Source of the DNA: Acidothermaceae bacterium
GTDB lineage: Bacteria; Actinomycetota; Actinomycetes; Acidothermales; Acidothermaceae
NCBI GenBank assembly: GCA_025925185.1
Contig: JAICLV010000136.1
Location: 1-6,194, forward strand
Direction: 5' to 3'
DNA length: 6,194 bases
The translations under genes were made by a program, and so were the position numbers. Position 1 is the first letter of the stretch, and each line of letters begins with the position of its first letter. Below the pieces are notes generated by a model. That model was not told where the DNA came from, searched no databases, and worked only from the letters and a program-made list of their open reading frames with translations. Positions 1 to 6,055 of the stretch are shown in pieces.

Positions 1-1236
1 CAGGCCGCCGAACACGATGCCGGCGTGGCCGGCGAGCACCGCGCGCCCGAGCAGGCCCACCCCGATCCCGGCCCCGGCGCCGATGACCCCGCCCAGCAGG
101 CCCAGCACGATTCCCTGGCTGAGCACGGTGCGTCGCAGGTCGGCCCGGTCGCCTCCTACGGCCGCCAGCAACGCGAGTTCGCGGCGCTGCCGGCGCGCGC
201 CGACGGCGAAGGCCGGGCCGGCTAGCAGCACGATCTCGAGCAAGGCCATGCCAGCCGCGACCCCAAGTCCCCTCGCGGCTTGAACGGGGATCGTCGATCC
301 GCCGCCGGGCCGCTCGAACGGCACCGCGGCGTCCGGGGGCGGATCGAGGTACACCGCGCGCGACTGCACCAGCAGGCCCGCGGCGTTGGCGCGCAGCACG
401 TCGTCCCACCGGATCGGCGTCGGCGACGCCACGAGGTAGCTGGTGCCGTACGGATTGCTGCCGGTCCGCGCGGTTGGGTTGTCCGCGGTGGCCGTCGCGG
501 CTGCCGGGTCGAGGTCGCCGCCGAGAACTCCGAGCGCGAGGTCACCGCGCGGCGACCATCGTTGCGCGACGATTCCGACGACGGTCAAGGTGTGCGCGGG
601 GCGGAAGGTGACCACCCGGTCTCCAACGCCGACGCCGAGACGATGGGCCAGCGACGGCGTCAGCTCCACCTCGTCGGGCGCGGTCGCCGCCCGGCCCGAG
701 ACGGTCGGGTACTTGCCGGCGGCCAGTGGGTCGGCGGGGATTGTGACGGCAACCTGAGCGGAGGCGGTCGGCGCGTGGACGTCGGCGGCGGACTGCATCA
801 GCGACCACGAGTCGCGCACCGCGACGGTCGTGACGCCGGCTGGCAACGCGGCGCGCAACCGGGTGACCGGGTCGCTGCCGTTGTCGCTGCCGCCGCCGTC
901 GGTGCTGCCGGCGCTTCGGGCGGGCCGCCAGTCCTCGCCGTCCGGCACCTGCTCGATCGCCGTGGTGTTCGCGGCACTCACGATCGCGTCGGCCGTGGTG
1001 CCCATGTCGCGGTCGGCGTGCTCGGCGGCGGTCAGCTGGCTGCTGCGGACGACGACGTCCGACGCCGCGACGGCGACCACCGGGAGCACGATCATGACCA
1101 CGACGAGGGCGCTTCGCCCGGGGTGCCTGCGGGCGTCGCGCCAGGCGATCCGCAGCGCAAGCCGCCATGCGTGACGCCAGCGCCGCACGCCCGAACCCGG
1201 CAGCAGCCGCGCCTGCCCTTGGTGGAGCGCCGACAT
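1..1236 (-). CDS. FtsX/MacB-type ABC transporter permease, 3'-truncated by window edge
   Basis: This is the membrane subunit of the ABC transporter whose ATPase is encoded just upstream. I read 412 codons from ATG at 1236 with no stop before the window edge. After a basic cytoplasmic start (residues 13-41, rich in Arg), a first membrane segment lies at about 42-60 (SALVVVMIVLPVVAVAAS). A large presumably extracellular region of about 250 residues follows, and membrane segments resume at about 318-346. The stretch ARRQRRELALLAAVGGDR at 347-364, followed by a Gly-rich hydrophobic segment from about 371, is typical of FtsX-domain permeases. A low-complexity Gly/Ser/Asp stretch sits at about 108-124. 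The ATG overlaps the ATPase stop as TGATG and I see no good Shine-Dalgarno sequence, so translation is probably coupled. The family (MacB, LolCE, FtsX, bacitracin-type exporters) usually exports peptides, lipids or lipoproteins or works mechanically. The substrate here is unknown. Confidence 0.9.
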   Translation of the reverse strand, partial: MSALHQGQARLLPGSGVRRWRHAWRLALRIAWRDARRHPGRSALVVVMIVLPVVAVAASDVVVRSSQLTAAEHADRDMGTTADAIVSAANTTAIEQVPDGEDWRPARSAGSTDGGGSDNGSDPVTRLRAALPAGVTTVAVRDSWSLMQSAADVHAPTASAQVAVTIPADPLAAGKYPTVSGRAATAPDEVELTPSLAHRLGVGVGDRVVTFRPAHTLTVVGIVAQRWSPRGDLALGVLGGDLDPAAATATADNPTARTGSNPYGTSYLVASPTPIRWDDVLRANAAGLLVQSRAVYLDPPPDAAVPFERPGGGSTIPVQAARGLGVAAGMALLEIVLLAGPAFAVGARRQRRELALLAAVGGDRADLRRTVLSQGIVLGLLGGVIGAGAGIGVGLLGRAVLAGHAGIVFGGL

Positions 1237-2009
1237 CAGCCGCGACCGTCGGCGTCGAGCAACGACTCCGCAGCGGCGACGGGCAGCGTCTGGTCGACCA
1301 GCACACCGTCACGTAGAAACACGACGCGGTCGGCCCACGCGGCGTGCCGCGCTTCGTGCGTGACCAGGACGCCGGCCGCACCGGCATCGCAACGCGCACG
1401 CAAGACGCGCAGCACCGCCTCGCCGGTCTCGGAGTCGAGCGCGCCGGTGGGCTCGTCCGCGAGCACCAGGTTGCGCTCGCCGACCAGCGCCCGGGCGATG
1501 GCCACCCGCTGCTGCTGCCCGCCGGACATGTCGTCGGGAAACCGGTCGGCCAGGTCGTCGACGGCCACCTCGGCGAGCGAGGCGAGCGCCGCCGCCCGCG
1601 ACTTGCGCGCGCTGACGCCGTCGAGCTCGAGAGGGAGCGCGACGTTCTCGGCGGCGGTGAGCGCCGGGATCAGGTTGAAGTCCTGGAACACGTAACCCGC
1701 GACCCGCCGCCGGATGGCGGCCACCGCCCGGCGCGAGAGCGTCGACAGTTCGGTGCCCCCGACCCGCACCGAACCGGACGTCGGGCGGTCGAGCCCGCCC
1801 GCGAGGTTGAGCAGTGTCGACTTACCCGAGCCGCTCGGGCCCATCACCGCCACCAGCTCACCAGGCCACACCGACAGCGACACGTCGCGCAGGGCGTGCA
1901 CCTGGGTCGCGCCCTGGCCGTGCACCCGGTTGACCCGGTCGAGCACCAGCACCGGGGCGACCGGGGCGCGGTCCGACGTGCTCGTTGTCGTCTCGATCGC
2001 GGCGCTCAT
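1236..2009 (-). CDS. ABC transporter ATP-binding protein (MacB/LolD-type)
   Basis: This 257-residue cytoplasmic ATPase powers the adjacent FtsX-type permease. All nucleotide-binding motifs are intact: Walker A GPSGSGKST at 57-65, Q-loop Gln109 in YVFQDFNLIP, signature MSGGQQQR at 161-168, Walker B LVLADE at 181-186, D-loop ALD at 190-192 and switch His218 in VTHE. The FNLIP and ADEPTGALD context is typical of the MacB/LolD/FtsE group that partners FtsX-fold permeases. The first 18 residues are a low-complexity Ser/Thr/Ala tail. The ATG at 2009 is chosen because GAGGGGG at 2023-2017 lies 7 nt upstream, and because this ATG overlaps the PadR stop as ATGA. The frame stays open much further upstream, but that extension only runs through padR in another frame. 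Family assignment is firm, the transported substrate is not known. Confidence 0.95.
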   Translation of the reverse strand: MSAAIETTTSTSDRAPVAPVLVLDRVNRVHGQGATQVHALRDVSLSVWPGELVAVMGPSGSGKSTLLNLAGGLDRPTSGSVRVGGTELSTLSRRAVAAIRRRVAGYVFQDFNLIPALTAAENVALPLELDGVSARKSRAAALASLAEVAVDDLADRFPDDMSGGQQQRVAIARALVGERNLVLADEPTGALDSETGEAVLRVLRARCDAGAAGVLVTHEARHAAWADRVVFLRDGVLVDQTLPVAAAESLLDADGRG

Positions 2010-2617
2010 CGCGGCGCCCCCTCGGCGTTCACCGCCACCGCCGCGGCCGCATCGGACGGCGAGGTCGCACCGACCTCGCGTCGTCCGAACTGTTCTCGAG
2101 CGAGCCCCGCGTCGCGGGCGAGCCGGGCCTCGCAGTGGTCGAGCCAGCGGATCTCCGCCTCGCCCTGGAAGACGAGGGCGTCGAGCACGAGCTGCCAGGC
2201 GAGATCGGGCTCCGGTTGGCTGGCCTTGAGGCGGGTGTACTCCTGCAGCGAGCGGATCGTGTCGTTGCGCTGCAACTGCACGAGCGCGCGCACGTCGACC
2301 CCGGGAACCGTGACTGCGAGCGCCAACTTGATCGCGAGCTCGTCGCGCGGCCGGCCTTCGCGCCGCACGGGGGTCCGCCACCACGCGTCGAGATCGGCCC
2401 GCCCGGCCTCGGTCAGCCGGTAGAGGGCGTGGCCGTCGCCGTCGTCGCCGGCCGGCTCGACCAGGCCGTCGCGCTCGAGGCGGGACATCGTCGTGTAGAC
2501 CTGCCCGACGTTGAGCGGCCAGGTGGCGGCCGTGCGGTGCTCGAACTCGGACCGCAGCTGGTTGCCGTAGCGCGGACCGTCGGCGAGGAGGGCAAGCAGC
2601 CCGTAGCGTATCGACAT
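2006..2617 (-). CDS. PadR-family transcriptional regulator
   Basis: The 203-residue protein begins MSIRYGLLALLADGPRYGNQ, a classic PadR winged-helix start. The recognition helix and wing cover about 36-70 (NVGQVYTTMSRLERDGLV, then a DGDGHALYRLTEAGR wing). Residues 92-175 form the predicted helical dimerisation domain (DELAIKLAL onward), followed by an Ala-rich tail. PadR proteins are usually ligand-responsive repressors. As the first gene of an operon with an ABC ATPase and permease, it most likely represses its own operon until the transporter's substrate or another ligand appears. Its start codon lies inside a paired palindrome and directly downstream of a promoter, with no Shine-Dalgarno sequence, so the mRNA is probably leaderless. 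The stop overlaps the ATPase start by 4 nt (ATGA). Whether it also controls the divergent plus-strand operon is open. Confidence 0.93.
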   Translation of the reverse strand: MSIRYGLLALLADGPRYGNQLRSEFEHRTAATWPLNVGQVYTTMSRLERDGLVEPAGDDGDGHALYRLTEAGRADLDAWWRTPVRREGRPRDELAIKLALAVTVPGVDVRALVQLQRNDTIRSLQEYTRLKASQPEPDLAWQLVLDALVFQGEAEIRWLDHCEARLARDAGLAREQFGRREVGATSPSDAAAAVAVNAEGAPR

Positions 2618-2640
2618 ACTCAGTATTAATACTCAGTATG
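2615..2640. promoter_or_regulatory. Tandem palindromic operator, probable PadR autoregulatory site
   Basis: The 11-mer ATACTCAGTAT occurs twice, at 2616-2626 and 2629-2639, separated by TA, with centres 13 bp apart. Each copy is itself a palindrome (5-bp arms around one central base). The whole 26-bp block from CAT to ATG is also a palindrome except for the two central C positions. It is an AT-rich island in very GC-rich DNA and covers the -10 box and the padR start codon. PadR proteins bind such dyads as dimers and commonly control their own genes, so two dimers side by side is a reasonable model. Confidence 0.75.
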
Positions 2641-2654
2641 CTGCCAGCTGTCAA
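2619..2654 (-). promoter_or_regulatory. Predicted sigma-70-type promoter of the padR-ABC operon
   Basis: On the minus strand a perfect TTGACA (-35) occupies 2654-2649. After exactly 17 bp comes TATTAA (2631-2626), matching TATAAT at four of six positions. Transcription would begin near 2620-2617, at or within two or three bases of the padR ATG, implying a leaderless mRNA. The -10 box lies inside the palindromic operator, so a bound repressor would exclude polymerase. The -35 match and spacing are directly visible; activity is inferred. Confidence 0.7.
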
Positions 2655-2773
2655 AGGGTTCGAACCGTCTGTCGCGGATGTGCGTATCAACGGCCAGTAC
2701 CACCGGCCGGGAGCGCGCCGCGCGCCCGACGCGATCCAGCGACCCTCGACACCGACGACGGGAGGCCCGCCAG
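2641..2773. other. Intergenic leader upstream of the dehydrogenase operon
   Basis: This 133-bp stretch separates the padR operator from the plus-strand operon. I find no convincing plus-strand -35/-10 pair: TATCAA at 2685-2690 has only TTCGAA at 2659-2664 upstream, with an unfavourable 20-bp spacing. GGTTCGAACC at 2657-2666 is a perfect 10-bp palindrome and could be a second protein-binding site. A GC-rich hairpin with a 2-nt bulge and CCG loop is possible at 2709-2727 but is weak evidence in such GC-rich DNA. No riboswitch or RNA gene is recognised. Confidence 0.4.
2760..2765 (+). promoter_or_regulatory. Shine-Dalgarno site for the dehydrogenase gene
   Basis: GGGAGG ends 8 nt before the GTG at 2774. 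This strong site fixes the start there rather than at the in-frame ATG at 2678, whose extra 32 residues are Arg-rich and do not resemble the family. Confidence 0.8.
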
Positions 2774-3763
2774 GTGAGTGACGCATTCGCGTTCTGGGTC
2801 GTCCGGCCGGGCGTCGGTGAGATCCGGCCCGTCGCGCTGCCCGAGCCAGCGCCCGGCGAGGTCGTCGTCCGCACCCTGTATTCGGGCATTAGCCGTGGCA
2901 CCGAGACGCTGGTCTTTCGCGGTGGCGTGCCGGCCGGCCAGCGCACGACGATGCGCGCGCCGTTCCAGGACGGCGACTTCCCCGGGCCGGTGCGATACGG
3001 GTACCTCAACGTCGGGGTCGTCGAGTCGGGCCCGGCCGACCTGCGCGGCCGCGCGGTCTTCTGCCTGTACCCCCACCAGACCCGCTACGTCGTCCCGGCC
3101 GGCGCCGTCATCGCGTTGCCGGACGACGTCCCCCCATCGCGCGGCGTGCTCGCCGGCACGGTCGAGACCGCCGTCAACGCGTTGTGGGACGCCGCGCCGT
3201 TGCTCGGTGACCGCGTCGCCGTCGTCGGGGCCGGGATGGTCGGGTGCTGCGTCGCGCGGTTGCTCGCCGCGATCCCGGGTGTCGAGGTGACGCTGGTCGA
3301 CGTCGACCAAAGCCGCGCCGACGTCGCCGCGAAGCTCGGCGTCGCGTTCAGCACGCCGGACGACGCGCCGCGTGGACGCGACATCGTCGTCCACACCAGC
3401 GCCACCGCCGCTGGCCTGCAACGCAGCCTCGAACTCCTTGCCCCTGAAGGAAATGTCATCGAGTTGAGCTGGTACGGCGACACGTCCGTCAACGTGTCGC
3501 TCGGCGGCGTCTTCCACGCCGGCCGGCTGAGTGTGCGCGCGAGCCAGGTCGGCGCGGTGGCGCCGGCGCGACGACAGACTCGGACGACGCGAGACCGGCT
3601 CGCGCTTGCCCTTGCGTTGTTGCGTGACGGCGCCTTCGACGCGTTGCTGACCGGCAGCTCAAGCTTCGACGAATTGCCTGTGGTCATGGCAAAACTGGCC
3701 GACGGCAGCCTGCCAGCGCTGTGCCACGTCATCTCGTACGAGGGGGCGACGTGTTCTCCGTGA
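2774..3763 (+). CDS. Medium-chain dehydrogenase/reductase, zinc-ligand-poor, first gene of the pterin-like/GT operon
   Basis: This 329-residue cytoplasmic oxidoreductase has the two-domain medium-chain dehydrogenase plan. A GroES-like N-terminal half ([20 protein letters not shown] at 22-41) precedes a Rossmann domain. The nucleotide-binding motif is VVGAGMVG at 150-157. Asp176 at the end of the second strand (VTLVDVD) suggests NAD(H) rather than NADP(H). The usual catalytic Cys position reads SGISRGTE (37-44), the usual GHE is replaced near RYGYLNVG (74-81), and the four-Cys structural zinc loop is absent. It therefore probably works without catalytic zinc. The SGISRGTE signature recalls relatives of BchC, the bacteriochlorophyllide dehydrogenase, but the substrate cannot be inferred from that. 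The GTG start is supported by the Shine-Dalgarno site, and its end overlaps the pterin-synthase-like gene by 13 nt. Family call is firm, substrate unknown. Confidence 0.9.
   Translation: MSDAFAFWVVRPGVGEIRPVALPEPAPGEVVVRTLYSGISRGTETLVFRGGVPAGQRTTMRAPFQDGDFPGPVRYGYLNVGVVESGPADLRGRAVFCLYPHQTRYVVPAGAVIALPDDVPPSRGVLAGTVETAVNALWDAAPLLGDRVAVVGAGMVGCCVARLLAAIPGVEVTLVDVDQSRADVAAKLGVAFSTPDDAPRGRDIVVHTSATAAGLQRSLELLAPEGNVIELSWYGDTSVNVSLGGVFHAGRLSVRASQVGAVAPARRQTRTTRDRLALALALLRDGAFDALLTGSSSFDELPVVMAKLADGSLPALCHVISYEGATCSP
3740..3746 (+). promoter_or_regulatory. Shine-Dalgarno site deciding the pterin-synthase-like start
   Basis: GAGGGGG inside the end of the dehydrogenase gene lies 4 nt before GTG 3751 and 13 nt before the alternative in-frame GTG at 3760. 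It favours 3751, which gives the N-terminus [10 protein letters not shown]. The FSV strand at the very start also fits the family's first beta strand. Confidence 0.65.
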
Positions 3764-4152
3764 CCGTACGCGACCACATGATGGTCGCGCACAGCTTTCG
3801 CGGCGAGGTGTTCGGCCCCGCACAACGGTTGCACGGCGCCACGTACGTCGTCGACGTGACGTTTCGTCGAGAGACGCTCGGCGCCGACAACATCGTCGTC
3901 GACATCGGCTGCGCCACGCAGCAACTGCGCGCTGTGCTCGACGAGCTGAACTATCGCAACCTCGACGACGAGCCGGAGTTTGCCGGCGTCAACACGTCGA
4001 CCGAGTTGTTGGCGCAGGTGGTGGCCGATCGGCTGGTCGACCGCGTCAACCGCGGCGCACTCGGTGAGAACGCGCGCGGCATCGCGGCCATCGCCGTGAC
4101 ATTGCACGAGTCACACGTCGCCTGGGCAAGCTACGAACGGCCGTTGCGATGA
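3751..4152 (+). CDS. 6-pyruvoyl-tetrahydropterin synthase / QueD-fold protein with altered active site
   Basis: The 133-residue protein has the length and landmarks of the PTPS/QueD (COG0720) family: VAHSF (12-16), QRLHGATY (25-32), IVVDIG (48-53), NTSTELLA (81-88) and TLHES (117-121). Family members convert 7,8-dihydroneopterin triphosphate to pyruvoyl- or carboxy-tetrahydropterin using a zinc held by three His, a Cys nucleophile and an Asp/His pair. By alignment to E. coli QueD from memory, zinc ligands His14 and His28 remain, but the third His (of HGH) is Ala30, the catalytic Cys is Ala24, and the Asp-His pair falls at Asn67-Tyr68-Arg69. The pterin-anchoring Glu120 is kept. The fold call is strong, but canonical PTPS or QueD activity is doubtful; it may bind or modify a related pterin-like compound. 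The stop overlaps the glycosyltransferase start as ATGA. Confidence 0.88.
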   Translation: MFSVTVRDHMMVAHSFRGEVFGPAQRLHGATYVVDVTFRRETLGADNIVVDIGCATQQLRAVLDELNYRNLDDEPEFAGVNTSTELLAQVVADRLVDRVNRGALGENARGIAAIAVTLHESHVAWASYERPLR

Positions 4153-5171
4153 CCGACGTGGTGCACGTCGTCGTGCCCGCCAGCATGGACGACCCCAGGC
4201 GGCCGAGTGGCGGGAACGTCTATGACCGGCGGCTGTGCGACGAGCTGTCGGCCCGCAGATGGCGAGTCTGCACGCACTTCGACGGGCCGAGTTTGGCAAG
4301 TTGCGTCGACCTAATTCCCGACGACGCCGTCGTCCTCGTCGACGCGATCGTCGCGACCGCCGCGACCGACGTCTTCCTTGCGCACGCGCGACGGTTGCGA
4401 CTCGTCGTCTTGTCGCACATGCCGTTCGCGACCGCCGACGAGGCCCATGTGCTCGCAGCCGCACGAGCCGTCGTCACAACGAGCGCGTGGTCGCGCGACG
4501 AACTCCTTCGCAGGTACCCGATCGCCGCCGACGAGGTGTATGTCGCATCGCCCGGCGCTGACGCGGGTGCCTTTGCCGAATTCTCAAGCAGAGGCGGCAA
4601 CTTGCTGTGCGTCGGAGCCGTCGCCCCACACAAGGGCCACGACGTGTTGATCGAGGCGCTCGGCCGCGTGGCTGATTTGCGGTGGCACTGTGTGCTTGTC
4701 GGAGCGCTCGACCTTGACCCGGCGTTCGTCGTCCGACTGCGGCGACAAGCCGCGTCCGACGGCATCGCCGCGCGGCTGTCCTTCGCTGGTCCGCTCGATC
4801 GCGAGGCGCTCGAAACCACCTATCGCACAACAGATTTGCTGCTCAGCGCGTCGCATTCCGAGAGCTACGGCATGGTCGTCACCGAGGCGCTCGCGCATGG
4901 CATACCCGTGTTGGCAACCGACGTCGGCGGTGTCGCTGAGGCGCTCGGTCAAGACCGTGGCGGGCGACCACCAGGCCGCCTCGTGCCACCTCAAAGTCCC
5001 GTCGCGATGTCGATGACCCTGCGCGAATGGTTGGACGGCGCCGCACTGCGTGCGGACTGGCGATCTGCGGCGGCGCATCGACGCGGCATCCTTCGCCCGT
5101 GGGCGGAGACGGCGGACGTCGTCGAACGGGTGCTGCAGCGGACCATGACCTCGCTCGAGGTCTCGGTATGA
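4149..5171 (+). CDS. GT4-type (GT-B fold) glycosyltransferase
   Basis: This 340-residue protein is a retaining GT-B glycosyltransferase of the GT4 type. Such enzymes transfer a sugar from a nucleotide donor to a small-molecule, lipid or glycan acceptor at the cytoplasmic side. The N-terminal acceptor domain includes the Gly-rich loop [10 protein letters not shown] (20-29) and [10 protein letters not shown] (89-98). The C-terminal donor domain starts near [20 protein letters not shown] (151-170), with Lys162 at the usual phosphate-contacting position. The E-x7-E signature is intact at Glu238 and Glu246 in [21 protein letters not shown]. There is no signal peptide or membrane segment. ATG 4149 overlaps the upstream stop as ATGA and the gene ends with ATGA into the methyltransferase, so it is a coupled member of the operon. 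Sampled 60-base lines are about 60-70% GC, lower than in the divergent ABC operon. Donor and acceptor are unknown. Confidence 0.9.
   Translation: MTDVVHVVVPASMDDPRRPSGGNVYDRRLCDELSARRWRVCTHFDGPSLASCVDLIPDDAVVLVDAIVATAATDVFLAHARRLRLVVLSHMPFATADEAHVLAAARAVVTTSAWSRDELLRRYPIAADEVYVASPGADAGAFAEFSSRGGNLLCVGAVAPHKGHDVLIEALGRVADLRWHCVLVGALDLDPAFVVRLRRQAASDGIAARLSFAGPLDREALETTYRTTDLLLSASHSESYGMVVTEALAHGIPVLATDVGGVAEALGQDRGGRPPGRLVPPQSPVAMSMTLREWLDGAALRADWRSAAAHRRGILRPWAETADVVERVLQRTMTSLEVSV
5157..5160 (+). promoter_or_regulatory. Shine-Dalgarno site for the methyltransferase
   Basis: GAGG lies 7 nt before ATG 5168 and 16 nt before the alternative ATG at 5177. Together with the ATGA overlap at the glycosyltransferase stop this selects 5168. 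Confidence 0.6.
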
Positions 5172-5986
5172 CGACGATGGCAGAGGGTCTAAGCGCCAAC
5201 TGGTTGGCATTGCGCGAACCGGCAGACGCTGCCGCCCGCGCGGCTGACCTCGCTGATGAGGTGCGGCGACTGCTGGCCGGTCGACCACGCGTCGTCGTGC
5301 ATGACCTCGGCTGTGGCACTGGCTCGATGGTGCGATGGCTCGCGCCGCTGCTGCCCGGGCCCCAACGATGGGTGTTGTACGACCGCGAGCCCGACCTTCT
5401 CGAGCGCGCGGCCCAACGTCGGCCGCGCGCGGTGGACGGCACAGCGGTCGACGTCGAGACGCGGTTGCGCGACATCACCCGGCTTGACGTCGACGAGCTC
5501 AGCGGCGCCGACCTCGTCACGGCGTCCGCGCTGCTCGACATGCTCACCGCTGACGAACTCGCCCGACTTGTCACGACCTGCGTCAGCGCCAACTGCCCTG
5601 TGCTCGTGACGCTTTCCGTCATCGGGCGGGTCGAGCTGACACCGCCGGACCCCATCGACACCGCGATCGACGGCGCGTTCAACGCGCATCAGCGGCGCGA
5701 AACCGCTCGTGGGCGGTTGCTCGGCCCCGACGCAGTGCGGGTCGCGATCGACATGTTCGCCCGGCGCGGCGCCGACGTGGTGGTGCGATCGAGTCCCTGG
5801 ACACTCGGCCCGGACGACGCCGAGTTGCTGGCCGCGTGGCTCGCAGGATGGTTTGCCGCGGCGTGCGAGCAGGACCCGGGCCTGGCCGCGCTGGCGACCG
5901 ACTACGTCGACCGGCGGCTAGCTGAGTTGGCCGCCCGACGTTTGCGCGTGACGGTTCACCACCACGACTTCCTGGTGGTGCCGTGA
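5168..5986 (+). CDS. Class I SAM-dependent methyltransferase
   Basis: The 272-residue cytoplasmic protein carries a clear SAM-binding motif I, VVVHDLGCGTGSM (42-54). An acidic residue ends the second strand (VLYDREPDLLE, Asp72), and LVTASALLDMLT (116-127) lies at the motif IV position. The N-terminus (LSANWLALREPADAAARAAD, 8-27) is a helix preceding the Rossmann fold, and the C-terminal third is helical with WTLGPDDAELLAAWLAGWF (211-229). It probably methylates the operon's small-molecule product, but methyl acceptor and atom cannot be told. The frame is open upstream to 5027, but that extension lies wholly inside the glycosyltransferase gene and is rejected. The last codons (Leu-Val-Val-Pro-stop) form the first copy of the 17-bp tandem repeat, and a His-His-His run (264-266) supplies the left arm of a hairpin with it. 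Confidence 0.9.
   Translation: MTTMAEGLSANWLALREPADAAARAADLADEVRRLLAGRPRVVVHDLGCGTGSMVRWLAPLLPGPQRWVLYDREPDLLERAAQRRPRAVDGTAVDVETRLRDITRLDVDELSGADLVTASALLDMLTADELARLVTTCVSANCPVLVTLSVIGRVELTPPDPIDTAIDGAFNAHQRRETARGRLLGPDAVRVAIDMFARRGADVVVRSSPWTLGPDDAELLAAWLAGWFAAACEQDPGLAALATDYVDRRLAELAARRLRVTVHHHDFLVVP
5957..5980 (+). other. RNA hairpin at the methyltransferase 3' end
   Basis: CACCACCA (5957-5964) and TGGTGGTG (5973-5980) are perfectly complementary around an 8-nt loop. The left arm encodes the His run before the methyltransferase stop. The right arm overlaps the first repeat unit. TGGTGGTG recurs in every later repeat copy, so the single left arm could pair with any of five partners. It is not followed by a T-run and does not look like a terminator. 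Confidence 0.5.
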
Positions 5987-6055
5987 TGTTGGTGGTGCCG
6001 TGATGTTGGTGGTGCCGTGATGTTGGTGGTGCCGTGATGTTGGTGGTGCCGTGAT
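5974..6055 (+). repeat. 17-bp tandem repeat, 4.8 copies, at a gene junction
   Basis: The unit GGTGGTGCCGTGATGTT is repeated without any mismatch at 5974-5990, 5991-6007, 6008-6024 and 6025-6041, followed by a 14-nt partial copy at 6042-6055. The first copy contains the methyltransferase stop (TGA 5984-5986) and the last contains the GTG start of the membrane-protein gene (6051-6053). Copy-number change would therefore alter only the distance between genes, not either protein. Perfect identity suggests recent expansion by slippage or active homogenisation. Confidence 0.97.
5986..6054 (+). other. Chain of four TGATG-coupled five-codon mini-ORFs (MLVVP)
   Basis: Within the repeat, ATG TTG GTG GTG CCG TGA reads at 5986-6003, 6003-6020, 6020-6037 and 6037-6054. 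Each ATG shares one base with the preceding TGA (TGATG). The first overlaps the methyltransferase stop, and the last TGA overlaps the downstream GTG start as GTGA. GGTG, complementary to part of the anti-Shine-Dalgarno sequence, lies 5 nt before each ATG. The reading is exact; whether ribosomes use it is inference. Confidence 0.5.

Noticed and set aside
280..1695. Long plus-strand open frame opposite the permease and ATPase genes
   Set aside because: It is antisense to two clear ABC genes, is rich in Arg/Gly/Ala with HDHDHD-type low complexity, has no recognisable domain, and arises from the GC-rich codon pattern.
2655..2670. tRNA T-arm-like sequence GGGTTCGAACC, possible tRNA or attachment-site remnant
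   Set aside because: The flanking bases do not form a 5-bp T-stem and there is no acceptor stem or other tRNA arm; the palindrome GGTTCGAACC is a more economical reading.
2010..2786. Upstream extension of the ATPase frame to 2786
   Set aside because: It reads through padR in the wrong frame as an Arg/Pro/Ala-rich sequence. The ATPase has its own Shine-Dalgarno and an ATGA overlap at 2009.
3085..4107. Minus-strand open frame of 340 codons opposite the dehydrogenase and pterin-synthase-like genes
   Set aside because: The sense strand encodes two recognisable proteins; the antisense product is low-complexity and matches no family I know.
5027..5167. N-terminal extension of the methyltransferase to ATG 5027
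   Set aside because: The extra residues lie wholly within the glycosyltransferase gene, are Arg/Gly-rich, and the ATG at 5168 has both a Shine-Dalgarno and an ATGA overlap.
5974..6055. CRISPR array
   Set aside because: The units are contiguous 17-mers with no unique spacers, and they sit inside an operon junction.
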